DNA of 64,000 nucleotides, from positions 1-64,000 of the forward strand of contig USEM01000003.1 of NCBI GenBank assembly GCA_900553695.1, read 5' to 3'. Below, piece by piece: positions 17,958 through 26,115 of this stretch. Positions within the stretch are counted from its first letter, which is position 1. Each line of letters starts with the position of its first letter. The position numbers and the translations under genes were made by a program. The notes beneath the pieces were generated by a model, which saw only the letters and a list, made by a program, of their open reading frames with translations, did not search any database and had not been told where the DNA came from. The stretch comes from an uncultured Clostridium sp. (GTDB taxonomy: Bacteria; Bacillota; Clostridia; TANB77; CAG-508).

Positions 17958-19517
17958 ATGAATAATCATATTCTTTTAGAAAGAATGGATGAAGCAGATA
18001 TATTCCTACTTGATAATTTAAATGAACAAAATAAATTTAAAAATCCCAATGATGTAAATGTTAGAATTTTATTATATAATTTGGATCTTGTTAGTGAGCA
18101 ATTAGATGAAAATGAAAACAGTATATTAAGAAAAAGGTTAGATAAAATTCGTAGAGTTTTTAGATATGCTAGTAATTATCGTCTTGAATCTTGGGAATTA
18201 AATGATGCACAAGATTATTTAAAATATATAGCTGACACAAAAAAAACTTATGTACAAGGAATTGATGATACAGAACAAGCTTTATCTAATATTGTAAATG
18301 CGCTAAGAGCAGATCATGTTCCTGATGAATACTCCATTAATTATGTATTAGCACAAAATGGTGCAAATGGATTAACTCGTGAACAACAAAATAGATTTGA
18401 AGTATTTGTTCCTCTTATAAATAAGATTTCCGAAATAGAAAAACTCGCTGAAGCTGAGGTTCAAAAAACTGCCTCTACCCCTACTACACAAGCTCTAGTT
18501 GTTCAAAAAGAACGACCTGCATTTCTAAAGAAAATTTTAGACTTCTTTAAAAATAAATTTTCAAAACATCCATCAACTAAGCAAGAAACTAAACCACTAA
18601 ATAGTTATCAACATATAGAACCTGCAACTGTTGAAACAAAGCCTTATGAGCCAAGTTTCAGAAAAGAAATTAAGCAAACTCCTTCTAACCCAACAGCTAA
18701 TAATAGACCAGTTCAAACTAGAGACCATATAGTTATAAGTGACCTTCATGGTGATTTTGAGCATTGGAGTAAAATTAGATTTGAACTAAACAAAAATCCA
18801 AATTTAAAAGTTACTATATTAGGAGATGCCATGGATCGTGGTGAATTCGGGCCTGAAATATTATTACAGATAAAAGAATTAAGTGACAAGGGCGTTGTTC
18901 AATACTTACCTGGAAATCATGATATATTTGCATACAATTATGTAAAAATGAGAAATGCACCTAGTAGTCAAGCTTTTACTATGGCAAAATCACATTTGGA
19001 ACGCAATGGTGGTAAATCTACTATGAAAAAACTAGATAATTTCCAAGAAGTTGTGGCAAAAGCAATTGCAAGCAAACAAATAGAAAAAAATATATCTCTT
19101 CATGAATTAGTTGATTGGTTAGGTAATCAACCAATACAGAAAAAAGTAACAGAAAACAATAATTTATATAACTTATCTCATGCTGTATTTGATGAAAAAC
19201 TATATGCTTACGATAAAAACTTCAATTTAAGCAAGGCTTTATCCCTTGAGCTAAACGGTGGTAAGAATTCTGAAATGTATAAAAGGTTTTTAAATTGCAT
19301 GTGGTATAGGACTGATGATACTAGAACTCATTTCTATGACCTTGCATTACCTCAAAGTGGAATTTCTGTTGTTGGTCATACACCTCAAAAAGAAGTAAAT
19401 TTGCAACATATTCAAAATCGACCAGTAATTGTTGTTGATACTGGAAATGGTTCTTTTAGTGGTTATAGTTTAAACAGTAGTAAAAATATAGATTTTGAAG
19501 ATCCACGTTACAGATAA
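17958..19517 (+). CDS. Calcineurin-like (PPP-family) metallophosphoesterase with long N-terminal region
   Basis: 519 aa. Residues 1-250 are helical and charged, with a Pro/Thr-rich linker, and match nothing I recognise. The C-terminal half has the three PPP metal-binding signatures: ISDLHGDFEHW, LGDAMDRGEFGPE and LPGNHDIFA. VVGHTPQKE and VVDTGNGSF supply the later ligands. It probably dephosphorylates a protein or small phosphoester in the cytosol. AAAGGAG precedes the ATG at good spacing. It has its own terminator and is divergent from yabG. No in-frame CGG is present. Confidence 0.8.
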   Translation: MNNHILLERMDEADIFLLDNLNEQNKFKNPNDVNVRILLYNLDLVSEQLDENENSILRKRLDKIRRVFRYASNYRLESWELNDAQDYLKYIADTKKTYVQGIDDTEQALSNIVNALRADHVPDEYSINYVLAQNGANGLTREQQNRFEVFVPLINKISEIEKLAEAEVQKTASTPTTQALVVQKERPAFLKKILDFFKNKFSKHPSTKQETKPLNSYQHIEPATVETKPYEPSFRKEIKQTPSNPTANNRPVQTRDHIVISDLHGDFEHWSKIRFELNKNPNLKVTILGDAMDRGEFGPEILLQIKELSDKGVVQYLPGNHDIFAYNYVKMRNAPSSQAFTMAKSHLERNGGKSTMKKLDNFQEVVAKAIASKQIEKNISLHELVDWLGNQPIQKKVTENNNLYNLSHAVFDEKLYAYDKNFNLSKALSLELNGGKNSEMYKRFLNCMWYRTDDTRTHFYDLALPQSGISVVGHTPQKEVNLQHIQNRPVIVVDTGNGSFSGYSLNSSKNIDFEDPRYR

Positions 19518-19546
19518 AAAATTCAGGACTTTATCCTGAATTTTTT
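19516..19546 (+). terminator. Terminator of the metallophosphoesterase gene
   Basis: AAAAATTCAGGA and TCCTGAATTTTTT form a perfect stem with a 6-base loop and a T tail, starting at the stop codon. Confidence 0.85.
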
Positions 19547-19547
19547 C

Positions 19548-19576
19548 TTGTATAATTTGCGTTTTAGTGATATAAT
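19548..19576 (+). promoter_or_regulatory. Candidate promoter of the DUF1015 gene
   Basis: TTGTAT at 19548 and TATAAT at 19571 are separated by 17 bases, about 30 bases before ATG 19606. The gene has a strong AAGGAGG site. Confidence 0.5.
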
Positions 19577-19605
19577 CTTACCATAATTTATAAGGAGGTT
19601 TTTTT

Positions 19606-20868
19606 ATGCAAATACCATTTAAAAAAGCAAACATATTATTACCAAAGAATGCAGATATGCATAAATGGTCAGTTGTAGCTTGTGATCAATATACATCTGA
19701 ACCTAAATACTGGGAAGAAGTTGAAAATATTGTAGGAGATGCTCCATCAACTTTAAAAATAACTTTACCTGAAATATATCTTGAAAAAGAAAACGTTTCA
19801 GATAAAATAACAAAAATAAATGAAGAAATGGATAGACTTTTAAGTGAAGATTTCTTCAAAACATTAACAGATTCTTTAATCTACCTAGAAAGAACATGTA
19901 AAGATGGAAAGGTTAGAAAAGGAATTGTTGGTATGGTAGACTTAGAAGACTATTCATACGAAAAAGGTTCACAATCATTAATAAGAGCAACAGAAGGTAC
20001 AGTTTTAGAAAGAATACCACCAAGAGTTAAAGTAAGAGAAAATGCAAAACTAGAATTACCACACGTAATGCTTTTAATTGATGACGAAAAGAAGGAAATT
20101 ATTGAGGGCTTAGCAGATAAAGTAACTAGTGATGATGTTGTATACGATTTTGATTTAATGCAAAACGGTGGACACATTAAAGGTTATAAGATTCCTGAAA
20201 ACTTAGTAGAAGGTGTTTTTGCAGGTTTAGAAGAACTTGCCGACAAAGACAATTTCGAAGCAAAATATAACGTTCATGATAAAGGAGTTTTACTATTCTC
20301 TGTTGGAGATGGTAACCACTCTTTAGCTACTGCAAAAGCTTGCTATGAAAATTTAAAGAAAGTATTACCAAAAGAAGAATATGAAAATCACCCTGCAAGA
20401 TATGCTTTAGTTGAAGTTGTAAACCTACATAGTGATGCATTAGAATTCGAACCAATACACAGAGTTGTATTTGATGTAGAACCTGCAAAAATGATTGAGG
20501 AATTCGAAAAATATTATGATGTATCTAGAACTGAAGGAGAAGGACAAAGAGTTGAATATGTTTATGAAGGAAAATCAGAAGTTCTATATATTAAGAACCC
20601 AAAATCAAATTTAGCAGTTGGTTCTCTACAAATGTTCATAGATGAATACATCAAAAATCATGGTGGAAAAGTTGATTATATCCATGGTGATGATGTAACA
20701 AGAGAATTAGGAAGCAAACCAGGAAATATAGGTTTCTTATTACCAAATATGAAGAAAACAGACTTATTTAAAACTGTAATATTAGATGGAGCTTTACCTA
20801 GAAAAACATTCTCAATGGGACATAGCTATGACAAGAGATACTACTTAGAAGCAAGAAAAATTAAATAA
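19606..20868 (+). CDS. DUF1015 family protein
   Basis: 420 aa, full length for the family. It begins MQIPFKKANILLPK and carries the typical WSVVACDQYTSEPKYW block near the N-terminus, DGNHSLATAKACYENLK near residue 235 and HGDDVTRELG near residue 365. Related archaeal and staphylococcal proteins act as serine kinases with a ParB-like fold, but a specific substrate for this clade is not established. A very strong ribosome binding site and an AT-rich promoter suggest substantial expression. It is monocistronic and convergent with spoIIID. No in-frame CGG occurs. Confidence 0.85.
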   Translation: MQIPFKKANILLPKNADMHKWSVVACDQYTSEPKYWEEVENIVGDAPSTLKITLPEIYLEKENVSDKITKINEEMDRLLSEDFFKTLTDSLIYLERTCKDGKVRKGIVGMVDLEDYSYEKGSQSLIRATEGTVLERIPPRVKVRENAKLELPHVMLLIDDEKKEIIEGLADKVTSDDVVYDFDLMQNGGHIKGYKIPENLVEGVFAGLEELADKDNFEAKYNVHDKGVLLFSVGDGNHSLATAKACYENLKKVLPKEEYENHPARYALVEVVNLHSDALEFEPIHRVVFDVEPAKMIEEFEKYYDVSRTEGEGQRVEYVYEGKSEVLYIKNPKSNLAVGSLQMFIDEYIKNHGGKVDYIHGDDVTRELGSKPGNIGFLLPNMKKTDLFKTVILDGALPRKTFSMGHSYDKRYYLEARKIK

Positions 20869-20876
20869 AACATGTA

Positions 20877-20902
20877 AAAAGGGACAATAAAATGTCCCTT
20901 TA
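20877..20902. terminator. Bidirectional terminator between the DUF1015 gene and spoIIID
   Basis: AAAGGGACA and TGTCCCTTT form a 9-bp stem with an 8-base loop. A and T runs flank it, so it can end transcripts from both converging genes. Confidence 0.75.
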
Positions 20903-21169
20903 AATTTTATATTTTTCATGCTCTTTTTCATATTTAAGTTTAGTTGCCATTCCTCCTCTTATGTGTCTTTCTGCTTTATTTTCATCAAGCACCTTTCTTA
21001 CTTCTATTGCTAATGCCTGATTTATATGTATTAATCTTTCGCTAACATCTTTATGTACTGTTGATTTAGAAACCCCAAATTTCCTAGCCGCTCCTCTTAC
21101 AGTATCTCCTGTATCTATTATATATTGTGCTAGATTAATAGCACGGTCCTCTATTGATACTCCTCTCAT
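20900..21169 (-). CDS. spoIIID: Mother-cell transcriptional regulator SpoIIID
   Basis: 89 aa. SpoIIID is the DNA-binding switch of the mother-cell line, acting after sigma-E. It has the helix-turn-helix GAARKFGVSKSTVHKDVSER (residues 26-45), then the basic segment AERHIRGGMATKLKYEKEH, both strongly conserved. ATG 21169 lacks an obvious ribosome binding site and lies eight bases after a strong hairpin, so the real start or its translational control is uncertain. It is a solitary gene, convergent with the DUF1015 gene. Confidence 0.94.
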   Translation of the reverse strand: MRGVSIEDRAINLAQYIIDTGDTVRGAARKFGVSKSTVHKDVSERLIHINQALAIEVRKVLDENKAERHIRGGMATKLKYEKEHEKYKI

Positions 21170-21176
21170 ATAAAAA

Positions 21177-21218
21177 CCCCCATATGAATACTTTTGTTTA
21201 AGTGTATTCGTATGGGGG
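21177..21218 (-). terminator. Strong hairpin between the DUF3137 gene and spoIIID
   Basis: CCCCCATAtGAATAC pairs with GTATTCgTATGGGGG around a 12-base loop, followed on the minus strand by TTTTT. It can terminate the DUF3137 transcript. Because it ends eight bases before the spoIIID ATG it could also attenuate spoIIID. Confidence 0.8.
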
Positions 21219-21264
21219 CTTGATTATGTCATATACATTTTTTAAAAGTTATTTATGTATATAA

Positions 21265-22195
21265 CTATGCCGCTTCTATAGATTTTACTAGTTCTCTAGA
21301 AAGATTAAATATAAATTCTAGAATGTCATAGTAGTCTTTTAATTGGCTATAATCTATAGCGCTTTTAAATAAACTTGTTTCAAATTTTCCGTACCGTAAA
21401 GAATCTTATATAAATCTTTTTTTCTTTTATTGTTACTTCAAATTTTATGTCCTTTTGCTTTCTAAAATCTACCATTATTTGCATTACATCTGCTGTTAAA
21501 ATTCGCATAGTTTCTATTGGATCAAATGAAAATACGTCAAAATATTCTTCAAATTCTGTAGAATCTGTTTGAACTTGTACTTTTGCCTCTGGTCCCATTG
21601 TAAGAAATTTAACTATTGCACCTTTATCTGCTTTATCTGTACTTATTGCTATTGATGTGGATACACTTTTGTTACAATCTAAAGATTCAAAAATACCATA
21701 AAAGCTAGTTACTTCATCTTTGTTACCCTTTTCATCTTCAACCAAACTTGTAGTAAGCACTTCTGCAAACTCCAATTTATTTTTTCCATCTAGCATTCCT
21801 TCTACATACCCACTTGAACGATATCTATCATATTTATCAAAAAAGCCATGAGAATATTTTGCAGCTTCTATCCCACGATGTGGAGAATATGTAAAACCCT
21901 CAGCAATATTTTTTATGAATTTTTCTGTTACTTGTTCTTTAAATCCATTGTTTTTTGTATCTTCTCTTTTTTTATTTGTTACAACAAAAAAAGTTACTAT
22001 ACTAAAAACGATTATTCCAAGCATAATACCAAACTCTTTTTCTTCTAAAAACATTTGCGGCAATACAAAAAAGCAGTATAAAAATGTCACTAACAATACT
22101 CCTATATTTTTATATAAAAAACCTTTTCGCCTTTTTTCAAATTCTTCATAATTTTCCTTATAAATTTCCTCATATATTTCGTTAAAACTTCTCAT
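21265..22195 (-). CDS. DUF3137 membrane protein; +1 shift at CGG 21389-21391
   Basis: About 309 aa. Two N-terminal helices (GVLLVTFLYCFFVLPQMF and FGIMLGIIVFSIVTFFVV) precede a soluble domain with the DUF3137 pattern (YSPHRGIEAAKYSHGFF, SSGYVEGMLDGKNKLEFAEV, SFYGIFESLDCNKSV). In frame 0 it ends FFTVRKI at 21380. Skipping the C of the CGG (residue 269) adds GKFETSLFKSAIDYSQLKD and a further helical segment to SIEAA, stopping at 21265. The added piece has the usual DUF3137 ending (short strand, F-x-P/T-S-L-F, then a YY-containing helix). The extension also brings the stop to 47 bases from the terminator stem. Molecular role unknown. Confidence 0.78.
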
Positions 22196-22210
22196 ATAAC
22201 AACTCTCCTT

Positions 22211-23290
22211 TTATTTTTCATTTCTCCTAGATTCTCTAATTATCTTTATTGTACTTGAAATAAGTAGTTTAATCATTTTTTCAATTTCCTTTTTGTCCTC
22301 TTCTTTTCTGTTTTTATATGTAGTTAATATTTGACCAATTTTTTTAACTGTATCTATTCTAAAGTCACTAACTTCAGTTGCTTTTGTTGTTAATATTATT
22401 TCATAAAGCATGTCTATAAAATCTTTTCTCTCCTCTGGAGTTGTATTTTTAAGCCAATCCCTAAGGATTCCATTAAATATTTCACTGTTTGTAGTAACTC
22501 TTTCAATTCTTACTAATTTATCACCTTCAATTTCCCAAGAAAAAATATCATGTTGCATAAATCCCTTTTGATTGCTTTTTATAACTTGATATTCTTCCTC
22601 GTGTTCTAGAAGTCTTCCTACTACTGAAGATTGTGGAATATATGTTTCTATTTTTTTCAATACTTTTCTATATTCCGGCGTTTGTATAACACTTTTATCA
22701 AAACCTGGTCCATCTGCATTTATTATTTTTTTTATTTTTGGTTTAATTTCATCTTCGCAAAAAACTGCTGCATATACGGCCAAATTGCCTCCTTTTGAAT
22801 GTCCGCCTAAGATGAAATCTTCTTTATATTTCTTTGCAACATCATTTAAATAAACTACAGACTCTATTTGTGAAGGTACATTTTCCATAAAGCTCATATT
22901 AAAATCTTCTTTCCAGCCAACTAAGGTTGAATCTGTACCTCTATATGAGATGTATTTTATCTTGGGCAAGTTTATTGTTATTGCTGCAAATTGCTTTTCT
23001 GCTGAATTATCTAATATTTCTACATAATCTGTTACAACAATATCTTTATATCTCTTTGCTTTTCCAAGTTCTTGCAAAAAAGGCTTATCATCTGCCCAAA
23101 TATATTTTGCTTGTTCTAAGTCTTTCATTTTTGTTGCAATGCTTTCAATTGTTTCATTAGCACACATATCAATATATTTAAATGGCATATATGAAATCCT
23201 TGCAAATATCATATCATCTATTTCATTCATTTTCTTTTCTTCTAATACATAGTTTCCATTTGCTTTTACATAATCTATTAAGTTTATCAT
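22211..23290 (-). CDS. DUF2974 / Mbeg1-like alpha/beta hydrolase
   Basis: About 359 aa. The start is ATG 23290 (AGGAGGAAACCCA upstream), not the longer in-frame ATG 23320. The family carries a lipase-type fold: YISYRGTDSTLVGWKEDF supplies the oxyanion region, and LGGHSKGGNLAVYAA holds the nucleophilic serine in GHSKG. NADGPGFD follows and contains a likely catalytic Asp. Substrates are not established for bacterial members. It ends 15 bases before the DUF3137 gene start, so the two are likely co-transcribed. Confidence 0.85.
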   Translation of the reverse strand: MINLIDYVKANGNYVLEEKKMNEIDDMIFARISYMPFKYIDMCANETIESIATKMKDLEQAKYIWADDKPFLQELGKAKRYKDIVVTDYVEILDNSAEKQFAAITINLPKIKYISYRGTDSTLVGWKEDFNMSFMENVPSQIESVVYLNDVAKKYKEDFILGGHSKGGNLAVYAAVFCEDEIKPKIKKIINADGPGFDKSVIQTPEYRKVLKKIETYIPQSSVVGRLLEHEEEYQVIKSNQKGFMQHDIFSWEIEGDKLVRIERVTTNSEIFNGILRDWLKNTTPEERKDFIDMLYEIILTTKATEVSDFRIDTVKKIGQILTTYKNRKEEDKKEIEKMIKLLISSTIKIIRESRRNEK

Positions 23291-23340
23291 TGGGTTTCCT
23301 CCTATGGTATATACTACCATATTTAGATACTTTTTTCAAT

Positions 23341-24192
23341 TTAAATTTTATTATTTTGTAAAAATTTCTTTCCCTCTTTATACCCAAGTTCATACAGCTC
23401 ATCTATCTTAGAATAGTCAAGCAAAGCTATATTTTCTGTTTTTAGTGTAAGCAAATAATCAGCTCCATCTAGTTCATAATTAGATAGCTCATGGCACAAA
23501 ATACTTATTGATTTTGATACAATATCTATAATATTCTTGTTCTTTTTTAATTCTTTTTCACTTTGAAATTTTATACAAAAAACTTTGTCTGCACCACATA
23601 ATTTTGCCGTTTTCCAAGGCAAATTCTCCCTTATTCCTCCATCTATTAGTTCTGTATCTTTATACTCACATGGTGAAAAAACTCCTGGATAGCTACAACT
23701 TGCACGTACTGCCTTTCCTATTCCTATACTGTTTATGTATTTTATATCATCTAAAAACCTACCTCTTTTTTCCATGTTAGAGAAGATATATAGTCCACCA
23801 CTATTTAAGTCTACACTTGGAATTATTACGTTCTTTTTTATTTGGTTTATATTGCAAATTTCCTTTACCTTTGCCGCTTCTGTTATTGATTTTTCAATTA
23901 CGTCACCACTGTTTAAGCCATCAATTATAATTGTACCTTTTACTATTACACCAACTAAAAATTTCATAACATTTTTAAAATCTATACATCTAATTTTTTT
24001 AGAGTACTTTTTAAAAAGTTTGTAAATTTCGTCTGAATTGTACCCCATTGCATTTAAACTTGCTACTATACTTCCTGATGATGTTCCTGTTATATAGTCA
24101 TATTCTAAGTTTTCCTCTTCAATTGCCTTTAAAACACCTATATGGGCAGCTCCTTTTACGCCACCACCAGCTAAACAAACTGCTAAACTCAT
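23341..24192 (-). CDS. Patatin-like phospholipase (RssA family)
   Basis: About 283 aa. It has the patatin dyad: oxyanion loop CLAGGGVKGAAHIGVL, nucleophile GTSSGS near residue 40, and catalytic aspartate in DGGIRENLP near residue 190. Such enzymes hydrolyse acyl esters of lipids in the cytoplasm. ATG 24192 has AGGTG at spacing seven, and the upstream GTG 24201 is in frame but less likely. It begins inside the T tail of the nth terminator hairpin. Confidence 0.9.
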   Translation of the reverse strand: MSLAVCLAGGGVKGAAHIGVLKAIEEENLEYDYITGTSSGSIVASLNAMGYNSDEIYKLFKKYSKKIRCIDFKNVMKFLVGVIVKGTIIIDGLNSGDVIEKSITEAAKVKEICNINQIKKNVIIPSVDLNSGGLYIFSNMEKRGRFLDDIKYINSIGIGKAVRASCSYPGVFSPCEYKDTELIDGGIRENLPWKTAKLCGADKVFCIKFQSEKELKKNKNIIDIVSKSISILCHELSNYELDGADYLLTLKTENIALLDYSKIDELYELGYKEGKKFLQNNKI

Positions 24193-24195
24193 AAA

Positions 24196-24230
24196 AATCA
24201 CCTTAGATTATTATATTATCTAAGGTGATT
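24196..24230 (-). terminator. Terminator at the end of nth
   Basis: AATCACCTTAGAT and ATCTAAGGTGATT form a perfect 13-bp stem, then TTTTT on the minus strand. The nth stop codon lies within the first arm and the patatin ATG right after the T run. Confidence 0.75.
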
Positions 24231-24864
24231 TCTTGCTACTTTTATAAAATGCACAGTATTTGTTTATTGGGCATTCTAAACATTTTGGTTTTCGTGCATC
24301 ACAAATATTTCTGCCATGCCAAACGAGTATATGATTTACATCTTTATAATATTTTTTAGGAATTAGTTTTAAAATGTCCTGTTCTATCTTTTCTGGTAAC
24401 GTTTCTTTTGATAAACCTACTCTATTTGCAATTCTCTTTGCATGTGTATCTATTGCTATTCCTTGTGGGTTATTGAAAGCTTCTAGCATTATTACATTAG
24501 CACTTTTTCTGCCAACCCCTGGAAGTTTAATTAACTCTTCCATATTTTCTGGAATTTTGCCATTGTATTTTTCCAAAACATCTTCTGCCATTGCTTTTAT
24601 ATTTTTGGCTTTGTTTTTATAAAACCCACATGGGTGTATAATTCTTTCTAATTCCTCTATATCCATTTTGCAAATGCTTTCTGGTGTTCCATACTTTTCA
24701 AATAATAGTGGTGTTGTTTTATTAACTCTCTCATCTGTACATTGTGCAGAAAGCATAACAGCTACAGTCATTTCAAATGGAGTTTTAAAATCTAAACTAC
24801 ATGTTGCTTCTGGATAATATTCTTTTAATATTTCTATAATTTTTATTGCCTGCTTTTGGTTCAT
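24220..24864 (-). CDS. nth: Endonuclease III
   Basis: 214 aa, normal length. This base-excision repair glycosylase/AP lyase removes oxidised pyrimidines. The helix-hairpin-helix LPGVGRKSANVIMLEAF holds the catalytic lysine, AIDTHAKRIANRVGL the catalytic aspartate, and the C-terminal CDARKPKCLECPINKYC binds a [4Fe-4S] cluster. No overlap with the CAP gene upstream. Confidence 0.97.
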   Translation of the reverse strand: MNQKQAIKIIEILKEYYPEATCSLDFKTPFEMTVAVMLSAQCTDERVNKTTPLLFEKYGTPESICKMDIEELERIIHPCGFYKNKAKNIKAMAEDVLEKYNGKIPENMEELIKLPGVGRKSANVIMLEAFNNPQGIAIDTHAKRIANRVGLSKETLPEKIEQDILKLIPKKYYKDVNHILVWHGRNICDARKPKCLECPINKYCAFYKSSKKSP

Positions 24865-24920
24865 GTGCTATCCCTCTCTATTTATTAGTATAGCATGAAT
24901 TGTTTTTACTTTCAAGATAT

Positions 24921-24954
24921 AAAAATATCCACAGCATATTGTGCATACTGTGGA
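24921..24954 (-). terminator. Terminator of the CAP-domain gene
   Basis: TCCACAG and CTGTGGA enclose a 13-base, partly paired loop and are followed by TATTTTTAT on the minus strand, ten bases after the stop. Confidence 0.75.
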
Positions 24955-24963
24955 CGAATTTTA

Positions 24964-25713
24964 CTATTTTCCTATAAACATTTGAACAAATATTTTACCA
25001 TATTTTGAACTTTTAACAACTGCAACTCCTGTGTAGTTAAAACTGCTGTTTAAGATATTTGCCTTATGACCTTCTGAGTTCATCCAAGCATTTACAGCAC
25101 CTGTATTGCTTGAATTTCCTGCAATGTTTTCTCCTGCTGTTTTATAACTTACACCAAAGCTTTTCATCATATCAAATGGAGAGCCATATGTTGGTGATGT
25201 ATGTGAGAAATAGTTGTTTTTAACCATATCTTCAGCTTTTGCCCTTGCAACATTTTGAAGTTCTGCATCTACTTTAAGTGCAGAAAGTCTTGCAGCTGTT
25301 CTTTTTGCATTTATTAAATCAAACACCTCTTTTTCATCAGCTGTTAAACTGCTTCCATTATTTGTTGTTGTATTGTTTGTTGTATTATTGGTATTTTGAT
25401 TATTTGAATTATTGCTTTTTGGGTATATTAATTTTACATATTTTGAGCTTACCATTCCTATATAATCACCATTTGTTTGTATTACATACCAGTCTCCTAT
25501 TTTTGCAAAAACTCGTATATATTCATTTTTATAAATCATTGTTACTGTTTTATAATTTGTTCCTGGCCCTTGTCTTACATTAAGTGCAGATGCTGTAACT
25601 AAACCTGTTGTTGTTCCCACTGTTTGATAATGTGACATTGCCTTTGATACAGTTGATATAGAAATTATAGTTATAAATAATATTAAAGCAATTATGAGTT
25701 TTTTTGTTTTCAA
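24964..25713 (-). CDS. Secreted SH3b plus CAP-domain protein
   Basis: 249 aa. A signal peptide (MKTKKLIIALILFITIISIS) is followed by a bacterial SH3 domain (ALNVRQGPGTNYKTV, residues 42-98), an Asn/Thr linker, and a CAP/SCP domain (DLINAKRTAARLSALKVD, SHTSPTYGSPFDMMKSFG, TAGENIAGNS, WMNSEGHKANILN). The same layout occurs in clostridial YkwD-like and SafA-associated wall proteins. Its biochemical role is not settled. Translation starts at TTG 25713 with AAGGAGAT upstream; no ATG is available in this frame. Confidence 0.9.
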   Translation of the reverse strand: MKTKKLIIALILFITIISISTVSKAMSHYQTVGTTTGLVTASALNVRQGPGTNYKTVTMIYKNEYIRVFAKIGDWYVIQTNGDYIGMVSSKYVKLIYPKSNNSNNQNTNNTTNNTTTNNGSSLTADEKEVFDLINAKRTAARLSALKVDAELQNVARAKAEDMVKNNYFSHTSPTYGSPFDMMKSFGVSYKTAGENIAGNSSNTGAVNAWMNSEGHKANILNSSFNYTGVAVVKSSKYGKIFVQMFIGK

Positions 25714-25776
25714 AATTAATCATCTCCTTAATATTATTATTGTATTTAAAAAATAAAAATATTCAAAGAAAGATGA

Positions 25777-25813
25777 AAAAACCCAGTTTGAATTCTCAAA
25801 CCAGGTTTTAAAA
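25777..25813 (-). terminator. Terminator of the small membrane protein gene
   Basis: AAAACCTGGTTTGA pairs (one G-T wobble and one mismatch) with TCAAACTGGGTTTT, then a T run on the minus strand. Confidence 0.7.
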
Positions 25814-25817
25814 GAGC

Positions 25818-26027
25818 TTAGATAAAGAATAGTGCGATGCAAATAGCTATGCCTATTCCACTCACTACAAGTGTCTTATGCCACTCAATGCGATCACTCT
25901 TTCTGCCTTTCCATGCGAAGTAGATTTTACCTGCATTAATTGCCATAGCAATAACTACAAGGACTACTGCAAAATCGTGGTTAATAAAGATTGCAATGAA
26001 GAACAAGAGAAAAAATACAAATGACAT
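25818..26027 (-). CDS. Small two- or three-helix membrane protein
   Basis: 69 aa: MSFVFFLLFFIAIFIN, a second hydrophobic segment (FAVVLVVIAMAINAGKIYFA), a basic loop GRKSDRIEWHK and a third helix. AAAAGGAG precedes the ATG at spacing nine and a clear terminator follows, which supports a real gene. I recognise no family. It lies at the downstream end of the secretion-like locus but has its own signals. Confidence 0.6.
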   Translation of the reverse strand: MSFVFFLLFFIAIFINHDFAVVLVVIAMAINAGKIYFAWKGRKSDRIEWHKTLVVSGIGIAICIALFFI

Positions 26028-26115
26028 AGTAAGTGTCTCCTTTTCATATTATCCTGAACGGATTATTTATTTGTTGTACCTTAATTATACCACATTATGT
26101 AAATTTTTTCAATTT

